Of a stretch of 64,000 bases of DNA, positions 55,705 to 64,000 are shown one piece after another. Origin of the DNA: Phycisphaeraceae bacterium (GTDB lineage Bacteria; Planctomycetota; Phycisphaerae; Phycisphaerales; Phycisphaeraceae); the NCBI GenBank assembly GCA_029260655.1, contig JAJDCU010000049.1:1-64000 (forward strand). Reading direction: 5' to 3'. The first letter of the stretch is position 1. Every line of letters starts with the position of its first letter. Below the pieces are notes generated by a model. That model saw only the letters and a list, made by a program, of their open reading frames with translations, searched no databases and was not told the DNA's origin. The position numbers and the translations under genes are program-made.

Positions 55705-56814
55705 ATGACTATGCTTGACACGCTCGCGATGCTCATCGGCTTCGTAACCGTCATGCTGGTACTGAGCCTGGTGGTGTCGGGGATCACCCAAGCGATCCAG
55801 AGCTGGCTCAAGATGCGCGAGCGGAATCTGATCTGGGGCCTGTCGCTTCTTTTAGACGCCTTCCACACCGCCCAAACCGCCTCGACGTTCGAGGGGACGC
55901 CTGCTGACAAGAAGAAGTGGGTCGGTAATGCCAAAAGGGTGGCCAAGAAGGTGGTCGCCATCGAGCGTCAGCCGGGCGACCCAGGTGTGATCGAACGCTT
56001 GATGTCGGTGGGCACGCCTCAGGTCGCCGCTGTTTCGGAATCGGAACTGCCACGCATCCTCAAGGACGCCGCCATATCTGAAACGATTGATCTTGGGAAG
56101 TCGCTCTCAGACGAGATGCGAGTCCGTGAGCAGTTCACCGTGGCCAAGAATCGCATGAGTGATCGCTTCAAGTATCAGATCCGTATCTTGACGTTTCTGC
56201 TCGCGCTGGGTGTGGCGGCGCTGTTTCAGATCAGCGCGCCGGACCTGCTGACCCGGCTCTCGACTGACCCGGCCTACCGCAATCAACTCACCCATAACGC
56301 CGAAACGATCTATGCCCAGACCACGGAACTGGTGCGGAAGATACCCACACATGAGGACGTCGCCGACCAGGCGTTGACCGCGGTAGCCGAGCAATTCCCA
56401 GAGCATGCCGACGATATTTACCAGGCGGCCGGCGTTGGGTTCGACCGCGACTCGGTAGTCGGGGAACTCGAGCACGTGCTCAAGGAACTGGATAATGAAA
56501 AACGCGACCAGATCGTGATTGCTTACGGTCGTGAGATCGACAAACTATATAACGAGCAATTCGAACAGGCGATCGGTCGGATCAAAGCCACTTCAGCCGC
56601 TGCGGCACAGATCGACCTGCGCATCCTGCCCTACGGCCCGGAGTTTTACTCCGACCCGATCAATCTAACCGGCCTGTTGATCACGGCGATCCTCCTCTCT
56701 TTCGGTGCCCCGTTCTGGTACGACACGCTCGGAATGCTGATCAAGATCAAGAAAAATATCGAGAATCCCAACAAGACTAACAACAAGGCCGACAGCGCAC
56801 CCGAGAAGTCATAG
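55705..56814 (+). CDS. Hypothetical membrane protein, likely co-transcribed with 54248..55681
   Basis: Hydrophobic segments near N-terminus, middle and C-terminus (LLITAILLSFGAPFWYDTLGMLIKIKKNIE); 23-nt gap to upstream gene. Confidence 0.7.
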   Translation: MTMLDTLAMLIGFVTVMLVLSLVVSGITQAIQSWLKMRERNLIWGLSLLLDAFHTAQTASTFEGTPADKKKWVGNAKRVAKKVVAIERQPGDPGVIERLMSVGTPQVAAVSESELPRILKDAAISETIDLGKSLSDEMRVREQFTVAKNRMSDRFKYQIRILTFLLALGVAALFQISAPDLLTRLSTDPAYRNQLTHNAETIYAQTTELVRKIPTHEDVADQALTAVAEQFPEHADDIYQAAGVGFDRDSVVGELEHVLKELDNEKRDQIVIAYGREIDKLYNEQFEQAIGRIKATSAAAAQIDLRILPYGPEFYSDPINLTGLLITAILLSFGAPFWYDTLGMLIKIKKNIENPNKTNNKADSAPEKS

Positions 56815-56933
56815 CGCACGGCCTGAATGCTGGAGATGTTGTTTGCATTTACCGCTGTGGTGCGGATACTCACTGTCTCGACCCGTTGTTTTGTACAATC
56901 TCACACCAACACCTCACGGAGCTGCTTACGAAG

Positions 56934-57956
56934 ATGGAATACCGCTACCTAGGCCGAACCGGCATCCGTGTCAGCCCGCTTTGCTTAGGCTGTATGACCT
57001 TCGGCGGGACGACCACGCCCGATGACGCCGCCGACATGATCGACCGCACCCTCGACGCCGGGGTCAACTTCCTCGACACCGCCAACGTCTACAACGCCGG
57101 AAAGAGTGAGATAGCCACCGGCAAGGCGCTCAAACGAAACGGCAAACGCGACCGCATCGTCCTGGCCACCAAGTGCCACGGCAGCATGCATAAGGACGAA
57201 CCGCTTGACCCCAACCGCTGGGGCAACTCACGCAGACAGATCATCGAGCAGTGCGACGCCTCGCTGAAGCGACTCAATACCGACTGGATCGACCTGTACC
57301 AGATCCACCGCCCGCACATAGACTGCCCGATCGACGAGACGCTGCGAGCGCTGGACGACCTGGTCCGGGCCGGGAAGGTCCGCTACATCGGCTCCAGCAC
57401 GTTCGCCTCGTGGCAGGTCGTCGAGTCGCTGTGGGTTTCCGACCGCCACCACCTCAACCGTTTCGTCACCGAGCAGCCGCCCTACAACCTGCTGGACAGG
57501 CGGGTCGAACGCGAACTGGTCCCGATGGCGCAGACTTACGGCCTGGCGCTAATCCCCTGGTCGCCGTTGGCGGGCGGGTTCCTCACCGGCAAGTACCAGC
57601 GCGGCACAACCCCGACCGACGGCCGATACGCCCCCGGCAAAGACACCTCGCCCCGCGCCGCTGAGATGCTCGCCAACGAGCGAGCCCACGATGTGCTCGA
57701 CCTCTTACGCAAACTCGCCGACGCCAAGGGCTGCTCCGTCAGCCAGCTCGCGCTCGCCTGGTGCATGAACCAACCCGCGATCACCAGCCCGATCATCGGC
57801 CCACGCACGATGGACCAGCTCAACGACAACCTCGCCGCGCTGAGCGTTGAAATCACCGACGAGGACCGCCAGGCCATCGACCAGGTATCACCGCCCGGCC
57901 GAGCCCTCTACACCTACTACGAAGCCGACTTCGGCCCCCACCCACACAAATGGTAA
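56934..57956 (+). CDS. Aldo/keto reductase
   Basis: MEYRYLGRTGIRVSPLCLGCMTFGG; NFLDTANVYNAGKSE; DLYQIHRPH; IPWSPLAGGFLTGKY. Confidence 0.94.
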   Translation: MEYRYLGRTGIRVSPLCLGCMTFGGTTTPDDAADMIDRTLDAGVNFLDTANVYNAGKSEIATGKALKRNGKRDRIVLATKCHGSMHKDEPLDPNRWGNSRRQIIEQCDASLKRLNTDWIDLYQIHRPHIDCPIDETLRALDDLVRAGKVRYIGSSTFASWQVVESLWVSDRHHLNRFVTEQPPYNLLDRRVERELVPMAQTYGLALIPWSPLAGGFLTGKYQRGTTPTDGRYAPGKDTSPRAAEMLANERAHDVLDLLRKLADAKGCSVSQLALAWCMNQPAITSPIIGPRTMDQLNDNLAALSVEITDEDRQAIDQVSPPGRALYTYYEADFGPHPHKW

Positions 57957-58099
57957 CCCCCCGGCTTGATAGAACAGATCCACATCGGATGTGGGAAATA
58001 GGTTTGCCGTTTAGCCTGACGCTATCGCACCGCCACACGAAGCGCCGCGACTTGTCGCGGTGAGGGATGTGTAGCCGCTACGCCTGCATAGATAGTGCC

Positions 58100-58495
58100 C
58101 TACCCCTGCCTGTTGATCATAAACGTCGCGGAGGCGTCGAAGAACGTGCGCAGGACACGGTTGGCGACATCGCTAAACCCCGCCTCCGTAACCGCCTCGT
58201 CCATCCGCTGCACCCAGCGGTCCCTAGCCAGTTGATCAATGGCGAACGGCATATGCCGGGCGCGCAGCCTCGGCTCACCGCGCTCGGCGGTGTACCGGTG
58301 CGGGCCGCCGAACCGCTGCACCAGGAACTCGCGCAACCGGTGCTCCGCCCCCTCCAGGTCGTCCTCGGGGTAGATCGCGCTGAGCACGTCATCGGCAGGG
58401 ACACGGTTAAAAAACCCGGCGCAGAGCCGGGCGAACCCGTCCTCGCCGATCACGTCGTAGATACGGTCGTCCAGGTGAATATCTGTCATGGGCAC
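58100..58495 (-). CDS. Truncated hemoglobin/globin-like protein
   Basis: GEDGFARLCAGFFNRVPADDVLSAIYPEDDLEGAEHRLREFLVQRFGGPHRYTAERGEPRLRARHMPFAI. Confidence 0.87.
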   Translation of the reverse strand: MPMTDIHLDDRIYDVIGEDGFARLCAGFFNRVPADDVLSAIYPEDDLEGAEHRLREFLVQRFGGPHRYTAERGEPRLRARHMPFAIDQLARDRWVQRMDEAVTEAGFSDVANRVLRTFFDASATFMINRQG

Positions 58496-58511
58496 ATGAT
58501 AGCGTGCAACA

Positions 58512-59480
58512 TCAAAGCGACGCGATCAACTCACGCGCCCAGTCGGGGTCTTTGACTACCGCAAACATCAGCGACTCAAGCGGCTTGGGCTCAAGCCGAA
58601 CGATATGCATCAACGTCTGGGCAAGCGGCTTGTCATCGGGGATCACACTCAGCAGCCGCCGCCAAAGCTCGGCCCCCGCCTGCATGTGCCGGTTCTCAAA
58701 CTCAATCCGGTCGGTGTGGTTCATGACCTGTCGGTAGGTCTCGTCGTCCAGCGTGTTGATCCCGTGCAGGCAGACCAGCTCAGTCGTGGCCTTGACCAAT
58801 TCATGGGAGAGGATGGGCCAGACCCAGGCCTTGGCGATAACGCGGAACGCATCATCGAAGCGGAGCACGCCCCCGTAACCGGCAACGCCCGTTGAAAGCG
58901 CCATTCCACCCAGCGACTTGGGGATGCGGATATGACCGAAGCGGGTGTCCATCGTAAGAGAGGGTTCAAGCCTGTAGGCGGGGATCCCCCAGATCGACTC
59001 GACGGCCTTCGCGGCAAGCCTTTCAAGGGCGCGCTTGTGCCGGCGCTCTTTCCACATGAGTCGGCCGACCATAATAAGAAGATTGAAGGTGACCCAGCCA
59101 TGCAATCGACACGCGCCCTTGCGGCGTGCCCGCTCGAATATGTGGCGGCGCGTTCCCTCTGACAACTCGCCGCCGTGAAGGGCCAACAGCGGGTGCCGGT
59201 GGAACGGGTGACGCCGCTTGTGCGTTTTGCGCCAGAACTTCGCCGGTCGGCCTTGTACAAGCACGAGATCGCCACGCCACTGAATCATGAACATCCCGAT
59301 CGCCGTCCGGTCATACAGCCGGACCAGGGACGGATCGATCTCACTCAATTCATCGGCGACCAGGTGATGGGCCGTCAGGCAGGTATGTGTCGCGGCACCC
59401 TGGATCAAGAGATTCAGGGTGAAGCGCTTGTTGATCTGATCGAGCAACGCATCGTTTATCGTGTTGGCTTTGGACGTCAT
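58512..59480 (-). CDS. Hypothetical protein, no family recognised
   Basis: 322-aa ORF, codon use consistent with neighbours, no recognised motif. Confidence 0.55.
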   Translation of the reverse strand: MTSKANTINDALLDQINKRFTLNLLIQGAATHTCLTAHHLVADELSEIDPSLVRLYDRTAIGMFMIQWRGDLVLVQGRPAKFWRKTHKRRHPFHRHPLLALHGGELSEGTRRHIFERARRKGACRLHGWVTFNLLIMVGRLMWKERRHKRALERLAAKAVESIWGIPAYRLEPSLTMDTRFGHIRIPKSLGGMALSTGVAGYGGVLRFDDAFRVIAKAWVWPILSHELVKATTELVCLHGINTLDDETYRQVMNHTDRIEFENRHMQAGAELWRRLLSVIPDDKPLAQTLMHIVRLEPKPLESLMFAVVKDPDWARELIASL

Positions 59481-59517
59481 ACGATTCGAACAAATAGGCC
59501 GTATCGTGCAAGCCCGG

Positions 59518-59673
59518 CTAAGCTTTGGGCTCGGGCTCGGGCCGGCCCTTGGGCCAATCAGGGTTGAAGGGGTCGGGCGTCGGCCTCTCCTGCGGCTTAC
59601 GCTGCGGGGCCGGGGCAGGCTCGGTCTGGGGCTCAGCTGGCGGTGCTACGGGCACGGGCTGCGGCATGATCAT
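59518..59673 (-). CDS. Small Pro-rich ORF (51 aa), not in supplied ORF track
   Basis: MIMPQPVPVAPPAEPQTEPAPAPQRKPQERPTPDPFNPDWPKGRPEPEPKA; AGG-type SD; 37 nt upstream of 58512..59480. Confidence 0.45.
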   Translation of the reverse strand: MIMPQPVPVAPPAEPQTEPAPAPQRKPQERPTPDPFNPDWPKGRPEPEPKA

Positions 59674-60284
59674 GACCTCAAATATTCTTTACCTCGGAAT
59701 GAAACGGATCGCTAATGAAAACCGCCGGGCCGTGCTCGCCGTTCATATCTTGCTTGCTGTATGGTAGCACGGATCCGTGATAAAGACCACGAATATGCGC
59801 ACAGATCAGGCATTGTTTCCGGGACAATCGTGTGCGTCATCGACATTTTGTAGTTGCATGTCCGCATAAGAGTTTATAGGCGATAGCCGCCGCCTGTGCG
59901 ACGGGTCTATGCGCACAAGCGTGACTTTCCATCCCCTAGTGGAGACGTGATGTTTTTGCTCGCGTCTGCCGACAACCTCACGATGGCGACTGGTCGGCTT
60001 GCCTGAGTATCCGCTGATTAAAAGGACCGGGACTCACGGGCTGCCCCCACACAAAGCGCATTGCCAAAAGCGTGCGCCGGTGGCGGGACTTGCAAGCGCA
60101 CCGCCCCGGCTAGATGGTGGAACTCAGTACACGGGCCCGACCCGGTCCCGCTGATCCCGTGGCTGCCGCTACCGCTGGAGACTCGTGGGGATGGGAAAAG
60201 CAGGAATCGCAGGAAAGCAGGACGGCCTCAACAGCGGCGCAGCCGCTAAATGTGAAAATGAAGAAGAGGACAAAGAAGAAACAT

Positions 60285-60480
60285 TAGCCGCAGAGCCGCA
60301 GAGAACGCAGAGGAAGCAAGGCGGAGCATATCTTGAAGAGGTGATCCGCAGATGACGCGGATTGCGCAGATGGGGAGGCGTGTGTGTTTGCGCGCAGGCT
60401 CATAATCTGCGACATCTGCGCAATCTTCGGATACCTCCTCCTCCGTGGTATTCTCTGTGCTCTCCGGGCCTCTGCGTTGA
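60285..60480. repeat. Nested imperfect inverted repeat of CCGCAGAG/GCGCAGAT type
   Basis: Perfect inner arms GATTGCGCAGAT (60360-60371) and ATCTGCGCAATC (60414-60425); outer arms GCCGCAGAG...CGCAGAGG and CTCTGTG...CCTCTGCG. Confidence 0.65.
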
Positions 60481-60493
60481 AACCTGCATCAGA

Positions 60494-61777
60494 CTACTTA
60501 AGAAACATCCCCGCGACGGCGGCGGTGCAGCTTGAGGCGATCGCGCCGCCGAGCATCGCGCGCAGGGCCAGGCGGGTCAGGTCGGTCTTGCGCTCGGGGG
60601 CAAGCGGGGTGATCCCGCCGAGTTGGATGCCGATGGAGGCGAAGTTGGCGAAGCCGCACATCGAATACGCAACGAGTTTAGCCGAGCGAGCGTTCGTGAA
60701 CAGTGAATCCGGATGCAGCCCCGTGGCCGGGTCGATCGGGCCCAGCATCGCACCCATCTCGAAGAAAGCGACCAGCTCGTTAATCGCCAGCTTGGTCCCG
60801 ATCAGGCCGCCGACCAGTTGGCAGTCGTGCCAGCCATCCACGCCGATGCACCACGCCAGCGGCGCGAGCACCCAGCCGAAGATCGACGAAACGGATAACG
60901 CCCCGGCGTCCATCTCAAACGCCCACACGCCCAATGAACCAAGCGGCCAGTTGACCAGCTCGACCAGCGCCGTGAAGGCGATGAGCATCGCGATGACGTT
61001 CAGCCAGAGCTTGAGCCCGTCCTGCGTCCCGTTGGCGGCGGCCTCGATAAGATTGTGTGCGGTGCGCTCGATGCGGAACTTGACGTGTCGTCCGGTCACG
61101 GGCTGGTCGACCTCCGGACGGATGATCTTGGCGATCACGAACGCCGCCGGCGCGCTTAACAGCGACGCGGTCAACAGGTGCTGCCCGATCTCGGGCCCGA
61201 CGACACCCATGTATACCGCCAACACCGACCCGGCGACGGTCGCGAACCCGCCGGTCATCAGCGCGTTGAGTTCCGACATCGTCATCTTCGACAGGTACGG
61301 CTTGACGACCAGCGGGGCCTCGGTCTGTCCGGCGAAGACGTTGGCCGCCATCGCCATCGCCTCCGCACCGCTGACGCCCATGAAGAACGACATGACACGC
61401 GCCAGCAACCAGATGACGACCTGCATGATGCCCAGGTGGTACAGCACCGCCATCAGCGCCGAGAAAAAGATAATGACGATCAAGCCGCTGGTGGCGAACG
61501 CGAAGATGAATCCCGCGCCGGAGCGGGTCGGGAGGTCTGCGCCAAAGACCATCTCCGTGCCCCGGGAGTTCACCGCGATCAGCCTGACGACAAACTCTTT
61601 CGCCGCCTCGAGAACCTCATACCCGATGTCAGAGCCCAGGATCAACCCCGCCAACCCAAGCTGTAGCGCCATCCCCCAGACCACGACCCGCCAGGGGAAC
61701 CGTCGGCGGTTGGTGGACATCAGCCAGGCCAAGGACAACAACACCACAATCCCGATCAAGGCGCGGAGGTAGATCAT
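60494..61777 (-). CDS. NupC/CNT-family nucleoside transporter
   Basis: MALQLGLAGLILGSDIGYEVLEAAKEFV; GVSGAEAMAMAANVFAGQTEAPLVVKPYLSKMTMSELNALMTGGFATVAGSVLAVYMG. Confidence 0.92.
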   Translation of the reverse strand: MIYLRALIGIVVLLSLAWLMSTNRRRFPWRVVVWGMALQLGLAGLILGSDIGYEVLEAAKEFVVRLIAVNSRGTEMVFGADLPTRSGAGFIFAFATSGLIVIIFFSALMAVLYHLGIMQVVIWLLARVMSFFMGVSGAEAMAMAANVFAGQTEAPLVVKPYLSKMTMSELNALMTGGFATVAGSVLAVYMGVVGPEIGQHLLTASLLSAPAAFVIAKIIRPEVDQPVTGRHVKFRIERTAHNLIEAAANGTQDGLKLWLNVIAMLIAFTALVELVNWPLGSLGVWAFEMDAGALSVSSIFGWVLAPLAWCIGVDGWHDCQLVGGLIGTKLAINELVAFFEMGAMLGPIDPATGLHPDSLFTNARSAKLVAYSMCGFANFASIGIQLGGITPLAPERKTDLTRLALRAMLGGAIASSCTAAVAGMFLK

Positions 61778-61946
61778 GGGGAGATAGTGTAGGGCAAGAG
61801 CAGCAAATCGGGAAAGCCGGAAAGCGGGAAATAGGAAAATCAGAATAGGGAGGCAGACGGTATCCGAGTCGGTTAAACTGGATGGTTCGTGTCACACGAC
61901 CCACAGACGCACACCACGAGGCCGAACCTCGAACCAGGAGCCCGAC

Positions 61947-62231
61947 ATGCCCAGCGCCCAAGCCAGCCACATCCTTGTCAAGACCGAAGAAAAAGCCCTG
62001 GAACTCAAGCAGCAGATCGCCGACGGCACACCCTTCGCCGACCTCGCCAAGGAACATTCGTCCTGTCCCTCCGGCCAATCCGGCGGTTCCCTGGGCGAGT
62101 TCAGCCAGGGCCAGATGGTCCCCGAGTTCGACGCCGTCATCTTCTCCGACCTGCCGATCGGCCAGGTCTCCGACCCGGTCAAGACCCAGTTCGGCTACCA
62201 CCTGATCGAAGTGCAGAAGCGGGTGGGGTAG
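61947..62231 (+). CDS. Parvulin-type peptidylprolyl isomerase
   Basis: AQASHILVKTEEKALELKQQIADGTPFADLAKEHSSCPSGQSGGSLGEFSQGQMVPEFDAVIF...TQFGYHLIEVQKR. Confidence 0.95.
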   Translation: MPSAQASHILVKTEEKALELKQQIADGTPFADLAKEHSSCPSGQSGGSLGEFSQGQMVPEFDAVIFSDLPIGQVSDPVKTQFGYHLIEVQKRVG

Positions 62232-62628
62232 CCAATGCTATTCTGTAATATCTGAGTCGCTGTATGAGCCTAAGTTATCTAAGGCCATGGAGCGCGATCA
62301 GGGACTAACTTCAGCGCAAATATTTTTCTTGCAATTATTGCGGCGGATGTTATTGTATGGCAATATTGTTCGGGCGGACTCGGGGATAATATCCAGACTT
62401 TTCCATCTACCTCGCATACGTAGCTGCTGTTGCGGCATGAACCGGCTAGCCTTTCGTTGTCAGGAAAAGTCAGCACACCTTACGTGCTACACCAAAGATC
62501 GAGGATTCGCGGCTGATAATTGATTGACTGGGCGCATGGTGCTAATCAGTATCTGAAGGCGCCTGCTGCACATTCACGGGTTGTAATCCGTCTCCTATTG
62601 CATACGACGGAACAATTCGAGGAATCGG

Positions 62629-62985
62629 ATGCATACGAAGCTACTGGGCCTGGGGCTGTTGATCGTACTATCTGGCTGCACAGCCACCGATGGTAAGCGC
62701 CTGGTGCCCATTATCGGTTTCGGGTTGGTCGAGATTGATGACAACCCCGAGGACATCACTGTTGGGGGCGGCCTGTTGGTCGATGCCACCCACCTGAAGA
62801 TGACGGGCCTGCTGCTGAGCATTTCGCCACCCACCCGAGGTGTGCTGCTCGGCCAATACCAGCACACCCATACCGAGGTAGCCCCCGACGCCGATCTGCT
62901 TGTCAGCGCCAAGCATTCCCGGGAGGGCCAATGCCACCTGCATATAGCGTCCGCAAAACCGCACCTACACACTACTGAACCCTAG
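62629..62985 (+). CDS. Hypothetical lipoprotein
   Basis: MHTKLLGLGLLIVLSGC lipobox. Confidence 0.6.
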   Translation: MHTKLLGLGLLIVLSGCTATDGKRLVPIIGFGLVEIDDNPEDITVGGGLLVDATHLKMTGLLLSISPPTRGVLLGQYQHTHTEVAPDADLLVSAKHSREGQCHLHIASAKPHLHTTEP

Positions 62986-62996
62986 GAGACCCTGTG

Positions 62997-63689
62997 ATGC
63001 GACGGAACTTTGCCCACTCACTTTGTGTCTGCGGACTGGCCGCCCTGCTTACCGCCATGACAGGCTGTAGTGAGCGCGTCCAGCGAGAAAATGTGTTTGC
63101 CAACACCGAGACGGGGCTTGGCATTTTCATTTCTCAGGACCCCAAGACGCAGATGTATGAAGGAAAACTCGGCTACTTCCGCCATGAGATGTTCTATGTT
63201 CCGACGGGCAAACTGGTCGTCTACAAGCCCAAGACTAACACAGATGACCAATATGTTGAAGACGGCGAGATGAGCAAGAATGACGCCGACAAAGTTCCTG
63301 ACGTGCTTGCGGATATCCGTGTGGGTGCAAAGAAGTCAAGCACCGAAGGGAACTTCGACCTGTACCAGCGACTCGCCGTTGGTAAACACGCCGTCGAGTC
63401 AACTGCCGCATCTGTGATGCTCAGTGAGGAAGATGCCTCGACATTGGGTCCCCTGCTCAACCCATCGAAGGCCGACAAGGCGTTCCGTGCTGAGTTAGAC
63501 AAGATGATGGAAACGGGTCGGCTGCGAGGTGAGTTTCCGGAAGGAATCAAAGATGTCGCAAGCTTGATCGAGAAAGCCGCCCTTGAAGTCTCTGGTGGTG
63601 AGTTGGAGTGGAACCAAATCCGCTCCGCGGGCGGCCCCATGTTGGAGCAACTCGTTACGCGTTTACGTACAAATGTAGAAGTACCTTGA
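62997..63689 (+). CDS. Hypothetical lipoprotein
   Basis: Lipobox ALLTAMTGCSERV; 12 nt after previous stop; start 62994 or 62997. Confidence 0.65.
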   Translation: MRRNFAHSLCVCGLAALLTAMTGCSERVQRENVFANTETGLGIFISQDPKTQMYEGKLGYFRHEMFYVPTGKLVVYKPKTNTDDQYVEDGEMSKNDADKVPDVLADIRVGAKKSSTEGNFDLYQRLAVGKHAVESTAASVMLSEEDASTLGPLLNPSKADKAFRAELDKMMETGRLRGEFPEGIKDVASLIEKAALEVSGGELEWNQIRSAGGPMLEQLVTRLRTNVEVP

Positions 63690-63717
63690 AGCGCTCACAG
63701 CACCTAAGGAGACGGAT

Positions 63718-63897
63718 ATGCCAGCTAACTATATTACCGATGTGATCCCCGCTATCCCCAGGAGCAAGGCGGCTCTTTCCAGGGCATTGAGGGCGGTCAT
63801 CCCACCTGGATATGAACTCGTTAGCTGGACAGTAGACGCCACCGATACCGGCCCACGTATCCTTGTTGCAATGAAAAAAACACCAAGGACTCAATAG
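63718..63897 (+). CDS. Small hypothetical protein (59 aa), below ORF-track cutoff
   Basis: ATG with AAGGAG SD; MPANYITDVIPAIPRSKAALSRALRAVIPPGYELVSWTVDATDTGPRILVAMKKTPRTQ. Confidence 0.55.
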   Translation: MPANYITDVIPAIPRSKAALSRALRAVIPPGYELVSWTVDATDTGPRILVAMKKTPRTQ

Positions 63898-63955
63898 ACC
63901 GGTAGTTATTTATCGCCGTGAGTCCATCGGCTATCACATCCCGAACGGAACCCCC

Positions 63956-64000
63956 ATGACATTGACTGATCCCCCACCGTTAAAACCCGACTGGTTCACG
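63956..64000 (+). CDS. Possible start of another CDS, truncated at window end
   Basis: ATGACATTGACTGATCCCCCACCG... open to window end. Confidence 0.3.
   Translation, partial: MTLTDPPPLKPDWFT

Noticed and set aside
59700-60480. tRNA or rRNA gene in the long intergenic gap
   Set aside because: No cloverleaf, anticodon-arm or rRNA signature found by eye; a tRNAscan-SE/Rfam run would settle it.
60384-61772. 462-aa + strand ORF
   Set aside because: Fully antisense to the clear CNT transporter; low-information Ser/Pro/Ala-rich translation typical of high-GC shadow ORFs.

Overview
GC-rich bacterial chromosomal window. Gene content points to a planctomycete, probably of the Phycisphaerae type: LEPR-XLL surface proteins, PEP-CTERM proteins, a DUF1559/H-X-DG-like prepilin and a Phycisphaera-like complex I. 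The lineage is inferred, not tested. Most of the window is ordinary chromosome: aroA, an ABC exporter, nuoG divergent from nuoJKLMN, PilZ/response-regulator genes, cdsA, infC, argC, a YhaM-like exonuclease, AraC, NUDIX, HAD, tpx, cysK, an aldo/keto reductase, a truncated globin, a CNT nucleoside transporter and a parvulin. Points worth a second look: (i) a roughly 1.7 kb cassette (35.76-37.44 kb) directly after infC, bounded by inverted repeats, carrying a P-loop kinase-like gene and an AT-richer FRG-domain gene, with tandem GACCGGAAAAAGG repeats; (ii) infC, which appears to start at AUC; (iii) a tandem duplication of about 2.5 kb genes for modular LEPR-XLL surface proteins with internal repeats; (iv) an exported metallo-beta-lactamase-fold protein paired with an uncharacterised membrane protein; (v) several structured intergenic repeats, leaders and short ORFs missing from the ORF track. 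No rRNA, tRNA, CRISPR array or intact transposase was recognised. All family calls come from reading motifs; no database search was run.
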